5,695 bases of DNA from Candidatus Coatesiibacteriota bacterium. Its GTDB lineage: Bacteria; JAFGND01. Shown here one piece after another: positions 5,056 through 5,695 of the stretch. Numbering within the stretch: position 1 is the stretch's first letter; each line of letters opens with the position of its first letter. The notes under the pieces are model-generated. The model saw only the letters and a list, made by a program, of their open reading frames with translations, was not told the origin of the DNA and ran no database searches. Location: the NCBI GenBank assembly GCA_016927185.1, contig JAFGND010000056.1, forward strand, positions 1 to 5,695, written 5' to 3'. Made by a program: the position numbers and the translations under genes.

Positions 5056-5695
5056 ATGAAGAAAATAGGTGTAATAGGAGTTGAAGGAGGATGGTCAACA
5101 GAAAAGTTGATAAATACAATACAAGCAAAAACAGGTAGCAGTTATCTGCTTGATATGGATAAGGTATACCTTGATTCAGAAAAAAAAGAGATTTACTGTG
5201 AAGAGCAAGATTTAAGAGAATTTGATGCAATAATCATAAAGAAAATAGGATTGGAATACAGTCCTGATAATCTTGACAGACTAGAACTGTTGAGATATTT
5301 AAATGAAAAATCTGGTGTTAAAGTTTTCTCTAAACCTTCTAATATCATGAAATTGGTGAACAGGCTAAGTTGCACAATTACAATGCAAATCGGTGGTATT
5401 CCGATGCCATCTACAGTAATAACTGAAGATGAAGACATAGCACTGCAATTCGTCAGGAAGTATAAGAAAGCGGTATTTAAACCCCTTTATGGAACCAAGG
5501 CAAAACACATGAAGGTTATTGTAGATAATCATGATACACTCCAGGAAATCATAGATTTCAAGAAAGCCAATAGAAAAGTGATGTATATACAGAAAATAAT
5601 AAATATAAAGGAGAAGGATTTTGGTCTTGTGTTTTTAGGAGGCAAGTATCTGGCAACTTATGCAAGGTTGAAATCTGAAGGTGCCTGGAATACAA
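5056..5695 (+). CDS. ATP-grasp ligase of the GAK-system type (RimK-like), 3' end beyond the window
   Basis: Open from ATG to the window edge, 213 complete codons, with no stop. The N-terminal part (1-65) is a Rossmann-like pre-ATP-grasp fold starting MKKIGVIGVEGGWSTEKL, with DAIIIKKIG at 57-65. Next comes VFSKPSNIMKLVNRLSC (90-106), matching the RimK-type 'NxPxxixxaxdKxxt' region, and IPMPSTVI (115-122). The ATP-binding segment has AVFKPLYGTKAK (139-150) with K142 as the ATP lysine, YIQKII (177-182) as the adenine-binding strand, and EKDFGLVFLGGKYLATYAR (186-204) like the RimK 'kDiRvfVvggkvvaamrR' strand pair. WNT (211-213) begins the motif that normally continues with an Asn and a Gly-rich turn. 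Enzymes of this class join a carboxylate, activated as an acyl phosphate, to an amine or thiol. Adjacency to an amphi-Trp gene supports assignment to the GAK-type ATP-grasp family. The magnesium-binding C-terminal residues are not visible. Confidence 0.82.
   Translation, partial: MKKIGVIGVEGGWSTEKLINTIQAKTGSSYLLDMDKVYLDSEKKEIYCEEQDLREFDAIIIKKIGLEYSPDNLDRLELLRYLNEKSGVKVFSKPSNIMKLVNRLSCTITMQIGGIPMPSTVITEDEDIALQFVRKYKKAVFKPLYGTKAKHMKVIVDNHDTLQEIIDFKKANRKVMYIQKIINIKEKDFGLVFLGGKYLATYARLKSEGAWNT

Noticed and set aside
5193-5438. Open frame on the - strand inside the ATP-grasp gene (81 codons)
   Set aside because: It lies opposite a clear RimK-like coding sequence and its Ser/Leu/Ile-rich translation has no recognisable domain.

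Overview
This is an AT-rich window (roughly one third G+C by eye) with five genes, all on the + strand, and one gene-poor gap of about 500 bases. The first gene encodes a secreted beta-propeller protein ending in what looks like a type IX secretion (Por) C-terminal sorting domain. With the low G+C, this points to the Fibrobacterota-Chlorobiota-Bacteroidota (FCB) assemblage or a neighbouring candidate phylum. No phylogenetic marker gene is present, so this placement is an inference.

Layout. 54-1394: exported PQQ-like beta-propeller protein. 1395-1894: a gap holding a weak possible terminator, short open stretches that may be a decayed gene, a bulged 14-bp inverted repeat and a likely promoter. 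1895-3076: a PHP-like metal-dependent phosphoesterase starting at TTG. 3110-3382: a 90-residue amphi-Trp domain protein. 3396-5045: a two-domain protein with a PhoU-like N-terminus and an APH/choline-kinase-like C-terminus. 5056 to the window edge: the first 213 residues of a RimK-like ATP-grasp ligase, cut off by the end of the window.

The last four genes are separated by 33, 13 and 10 bases and each has a Shine-Dalgarno site, so they look like one operon. An amphi-Trp protein next to an ATP-grasp enzyme of this type matches the poorly understood 'GAK' system (Grasp, Amphi-Trp, Kinase) named in TIGRFAMs, whose usual partners are an HprK-related kinase and a CofD-related protein. Neither partner is visible here; they may lie downstream. 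What is visible is a phosphoesterase, a small possible carrier or substrate protein, a PhoU-kinase fusion and a ligase. These could phosphorylate, ligate and dephosphorylate a common small molecule or protein, but that function is inference. The kinase gene also carries a perfect 13-bp inverted repeat with a 5-nt loop inside its coding sequence, which its protein-coding role does not obviously explain.
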